Translations under genes and position numbers: made by a program
NCBI GenBank assembly: GCA_025345505.1
Contig: JANVCC010000112.1
Span: 684,284 to 748,283, forward strand
Reading direction: 5' to 3'
DNA: 64,000 nt
From: Todiramphus chloris collaris
Lineage: Eukaryota; Chordata; Aves; Coraciiformes; Alcedinidae
In this document: positions 60,928-64,000 of the stretch, one piece after another
Layout of the letters: every line of letters starts with the position of its first letter
How positions within the stretch are numbered: the stretch's first letter is position 1
The notes under the pieces: generated by a model
Told to the model about the DNA's origin: nothing
Databases searched by the model: none
What the model saw: the letters and a program-made list of their open reading frames with translations, nothing else

Positions 60928-61665
60928 TCATAGAATGGTAGGGGTTGGGGAGATCAAGTCCAAACCCCTGCCAGAGCAGGGTCACCAGGAACAGCCAGGG
61001 GGGGCTGGAAAGGCTCCAGAGAAGGAGACTCCACAGCCTCTCTGGGCAGCCTGGCACAGGCTCTGGCACTGCAACAGTCAAGAAGTTCCTCCTCATGTGG
61101 AGGTGGAACTTCCTGTGTTCCAGCTTGTGACCATCACCTCTTGTGTTGTCCCAAGGCACCACTGACAAGAGCCTGGCCCCTTCTCCCTGACCCCCACCCT
61201 GCAGAGATTTGGAACCATTCCTAAGATCCCCTCTCAGGCTTCTCTTCTCCAGGCTAAACAGCCCCAGGGCTCTCAGCCTTTCCTCACCAGAGATGTTCCA
61301 GTCCCTCCAGCATCCTCGTAGCCTCCCTTGGACTCTCTCCAGTATTTCCCTGTCCCTCTTGAAATGGGAAGACCAGAACTGGACACAATACTCCAGATGT
61401 GGTCTCACTAGTGCAGAGTAGAGGGGCAGGAGAACCTTCCTGGACCTGCTGCCCATGTTCTTCTTGATTCCCCCCCAGTAGCCCATTGGCCTTCCTGGCC
61501 ACCAGGACCCATTGCTGTCCCATGGAGAACTTATTGTCCACTAGGATGCCAAGGTCCCTCTCCATGGGGCTGCTTTCCAGCAGGTCTGCCCCTCACCTGT
61601 CCCAGTACATGGTGATGTTCCTTGCCAGGTGTAGGATTCTACACTTCTCCTTGTTGAGATGAAAG
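60928..61665 (-). mobile_element. CR1 LINE with long open RT C-terminal frame
   Basis: About 740 bases on the minus strand. The frame 61486-60878 stays open for 202 codons and includes [32 protein letters not shown] and [16 protein letters not shown]. The preceding part, with DLGILVDNKFSMGQQW, is in another frame; the switch falls at a C7 run (61470-61476 on the + strand), so a single-base slip there explains the break. The block ends in TTCTCCTTGTTGAGATGAA near 61665. GCATTCAT occurs at both borders (60924-60931 and 61666-61673), a possible target-site duplication or microhomology. The polymerase core and endonuclease are absent. Confidence 0.95.
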
Positions 61666-62186
61666 GCATTCATTCACAAGGCACTTATCAAATTACAGAA
61701 ACTAAAGAGCATTTGGATGAATTACCAGGAGGTGGTAGGAGACCTCCAGGGAAGGCCCAAGTGCTGCAGATGCTTCATGGCAGCAGGTGCTGCTCAGTCT
61801 CAAAGTAAGTGTTTAATTGGGACCAGGAGGAAGGGAGAAGTAAGAGAAGCTGAGGGTCACTTGTGCCTTGCGACTTTGCGAGAGTAGCTGCAGTGTTTCT
61901 GCCACCCATCAGTTTGAAGGTCAAGTATATTCAGATTTCTTAAACATACTAAATACTTCAGTGAGAGAAAAGTTGTTTCTGCTGTACTCTTGGAGACGTT
62001 GGTGTCTGAAGGTCTTTGGCGAGCCAAGTCACTCCCTCTTCTTGAGAGCAGCCTGTGATGTGCTGCTGGTTTTTTGATGAAAGGAGAGCCTTGGTATTTG
62101 TGGTAGGAAAGGAGCATGTTGACAGTCTCTTCTGATGTGTACACGATGGGTCCCTGTTGCTTATTTAGGAACAACTATAATAAAAG

Positions 62187-62201
62187 TGGGTGGTGGTGGT
62201 G
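62187..62201. repeat. (GGT)n run
   Basis: About five GGT units, with a second short TGGTGGTGG cluster about 30 bases on. Simple repeat. Confidence 0.8.
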
Positions 62202-63490
62202 AGATACAGTGTGAGCCTTCCCCTTGATTTTGGTGGTGGTTACCATCTTGAGATGCTTTTTTCTGCCTTTCCTATGCACAAAGTCTATAGGAAAAATCTC
62301 TTAAAATAGCAGGAGTGTTCTGGCACTGCTCCTAATTTATCTCAAGTCTGCTTTTACAGTGCTAGGAAGACTAGGGGACCTTTTACATGTCTCTTTTGGT
62401 ATTGGAATACATGAGGATAAAATACAGCTCTTCAAATGAGAAGGTTTGTGTCCTGATTTAATCCTCTAGCTGCTAGGCAGATGGAGAGGGTTGCTTCCAA
62501 TGTCCTCATACACATTTTAGGATCCCAGATAATGTCCTGGCCAGGGACTCAGTTATCTCTGGCATCTGCTATCTTCTGTTTCTGTTGATGTTGCTTTTTA
62601 AAACTCTTGGGAAATGTGTCCCCTCACAGAGCATGTTTTTATCAGTGGCGGGATGAGGAAAGTAATCCTTCCCCCAGTAGCAATTCAGGAGCTTCTCTGG
62701 GTTTGTTCTGTAATATTTCACCATGCAGAAGTGCTCTTGTTGTTCTCTTTCTGACTGTAACTCAACCTTTCCCAACTTCCATCCAGCAAAACCCTGTCAC
62801 TTTGTAAAATCTGCTTATGACGAATGATACTAATAATTTTTTTTTGCCACCCAGACTGATTTGTGATCGTGCTGGTCTTGGAGATCAGGCAGGTCAGCAC
62901 CTCTATTTCAAGAAGCCACGTGATGCTGAGGTTGAGTTAAAACCCTCCAATTCCTTCCTTCCATGAGGGGGAATCTGTTGTTTTCAACCAACAGTTCTAA
63001 CAGTCCCAGAGAGACTTCATGCCTTGTTTGGGTTTTTTTTTTTTATTTGATTGTTCTTTTCCTATTTTTTTGTGTAGTGCTGAGAAGAGGGGAACGCTGG
63101 CACTTCCAAATACATAGGATTTTATAAGTCCTCTCATCTCATGTGCTTTAAGTAAACTTCATCTTGTGTAATACTTGGTCCTTTTTTCAAATGCATTAAT
63201 TCCTGTAGAGATCAGTAGTTACAGACTAGGCTAACATCTAATTCTGAAATCCCTCTCCAACGTGAAGATGTTTGCAGAGGAGAACAGCAGCAATAGTATC
63301 TCATCTGAATTGATTGCAGTAGATGGCAGGAATACAAATGATGCGGAAAGCAGGGAGTCCTGCAGCAAACTGGCAGCTCACTGGAGAGGGAATACGAGCT
63401 GCTACATTTCTATTTGTGAAGGAGGACGGTTTGCGTAATCCTGGGGAAAGAGTTGCCTCTTGAAAATTCTGCCTCTAAAATTCATCCTCT

Positions 63491-63521
63491 TGGTTTGTTT
63501 TGTTTTGTTTTGGTTTTTTTT
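63491..63521. repeat. (TTTTG)n run
   Basis: Four to five TTTTG/GTTTT units and a closing T8 run. Simple repeat. Confidence 0.85.
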
Positions 63522-64000
63522 CTGGTACTCGGTGTTTTTTGTTCCGAACCTTTCCTATGCACTACAGCAACACTGTGGAGCCAAAAGCCCATTTGAGAGG
63601 TCCCCTTTGGGCTATCCAGTTTTATGTGGCCGGGATGGGGAGGAGCACTGAGCTGCCTGGTGCCGCGGTGGGATTGATAGCAGCCGTGTGCCTCCGTACG
63701 CAACGGCAGCTGCATAACTTACAGCCTCGTAACCCTAAGGCATAGCGAAATTTCAACTAAAGCCTAGTTGTGCCTGTATTATTTCGGTTCTAATACATGA
63801 GTATGTAAATATGTATGCCAGGAAATGAAACTTGTATCCGAGATTGGGGGTGAGAGTGGGGAGGGAGCGTAGCTGGAGCATAAAGACATGAAAATTGCAA
63901 TCAAATCTGTGGAACTCGCTGTATTTGAACCACACAGGATCTCCAACAGCTTGGCATTTGTAACGTGGCGGGATGTTTTATTACGGTGTGTTCCCACAAG

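Larger units (their letters stand above)
61666..64000. other. unique non-coding DNA to the window end
   Basis: 2.3 kb with no gene. It holds a GTG run at 62187-62201 with more GGTGGT nearby, and a TTTTG run at 63491-63521. Frames on both strands are short and unrecognised. No CR1 was found after 61665. Confidence 0.5.

Noticed and set aside
60878-61486. 202-codon minus-strand frame as a host gene
   Set aside because: It is CR1 reverse-transcriptase C-terminal sequence running on into the CR1 3' non-coding end.
2831-61665. CRISPR-like array from the recurring CR1 words
   Set aside because: The copies are irregularly spaced, kilobases apart, in both directions and of different lengths: dispersed LINE copies in a vertebrate genome.

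Overview
The window looks like non-coding DNA from a bird genome. The main evidence is at least 17 copies of the CR1 LINE, recognised by the CR1 3' tail (tandem ATTCTRTGA-type octamers in place of poly(A)), by the 3' consensus of the GGTTGGAAGGGACC type, and by readable remnants of the end of the CR1 reverse-transcriptase frame. A CR1 load of roughly 6.4 kb in 64 kb (about 10 percent, added from my own boundaries) with a solo LTR of bird ERVL type fits Aves. The species and chromosome cannot be read from the sequence.

No host protein-coding gene, rRNA, tRNA or CRISPR array could be supported. Open frames outside CR1 are short, match no family I recognise and have the length expected by chance. 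The best coding-like frames all lie inside CR1 copies (27.3-28.1 kb, 59.7-60.3 kb, 60.9-61.7 kb). The window is therefore best described as intergenic or deep-intronic DNA.

Layout. 1-12.9 kb: mostly unique AT-rich DNA with one CR1 (2.8 kb), one TG/TA microsatellite, a CpG cluster (9.45 kb) and a weak exon-like block (5.5 kb). 12.9-13.7 kb: two CR1 copies in tandem. 13.7-28 kb: unique DNA with CR1 fragments at 18.1 and 23.3 kb, a purine-rich tract (22.2 kb), a perfect RFX X-box palindrome in a CpG-rich patch (22.9 kb), a C19 run (25.1 kb) and the longest CR1 copy (27.3-28.1 kb). 28-44.9 kb: mostly unique, with L2/MIR-like relics (29.5, 39.7, 42.2 kb), CR1 copies at 31.0 and 33.7 kb, a CpG-rich block with splice-like ends (38.97-39.08 kb) and a hairpin (43.3 kb). 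44.9-55.7 kb: dense in CR1 (seven copies), with a pre-miRNA-sized hairpin at 47.6 kb. 55.7-64 kb: a CpG-rich patch, a solo LTR (57.5-58.0 kb) and two long CR1 copies lying tail to tail around a G18 run (59.7-61.7 kb).

No set of genes working together is visible. The items most worth checking are the hairpin at 47.6 kb, the X-box at 22.9 kb, the exon-like CpG block at 38.97 kb and the inverted CR1 pair. All coordinates were read by eye, and repeat ends are approximate to about 5-20 bases.
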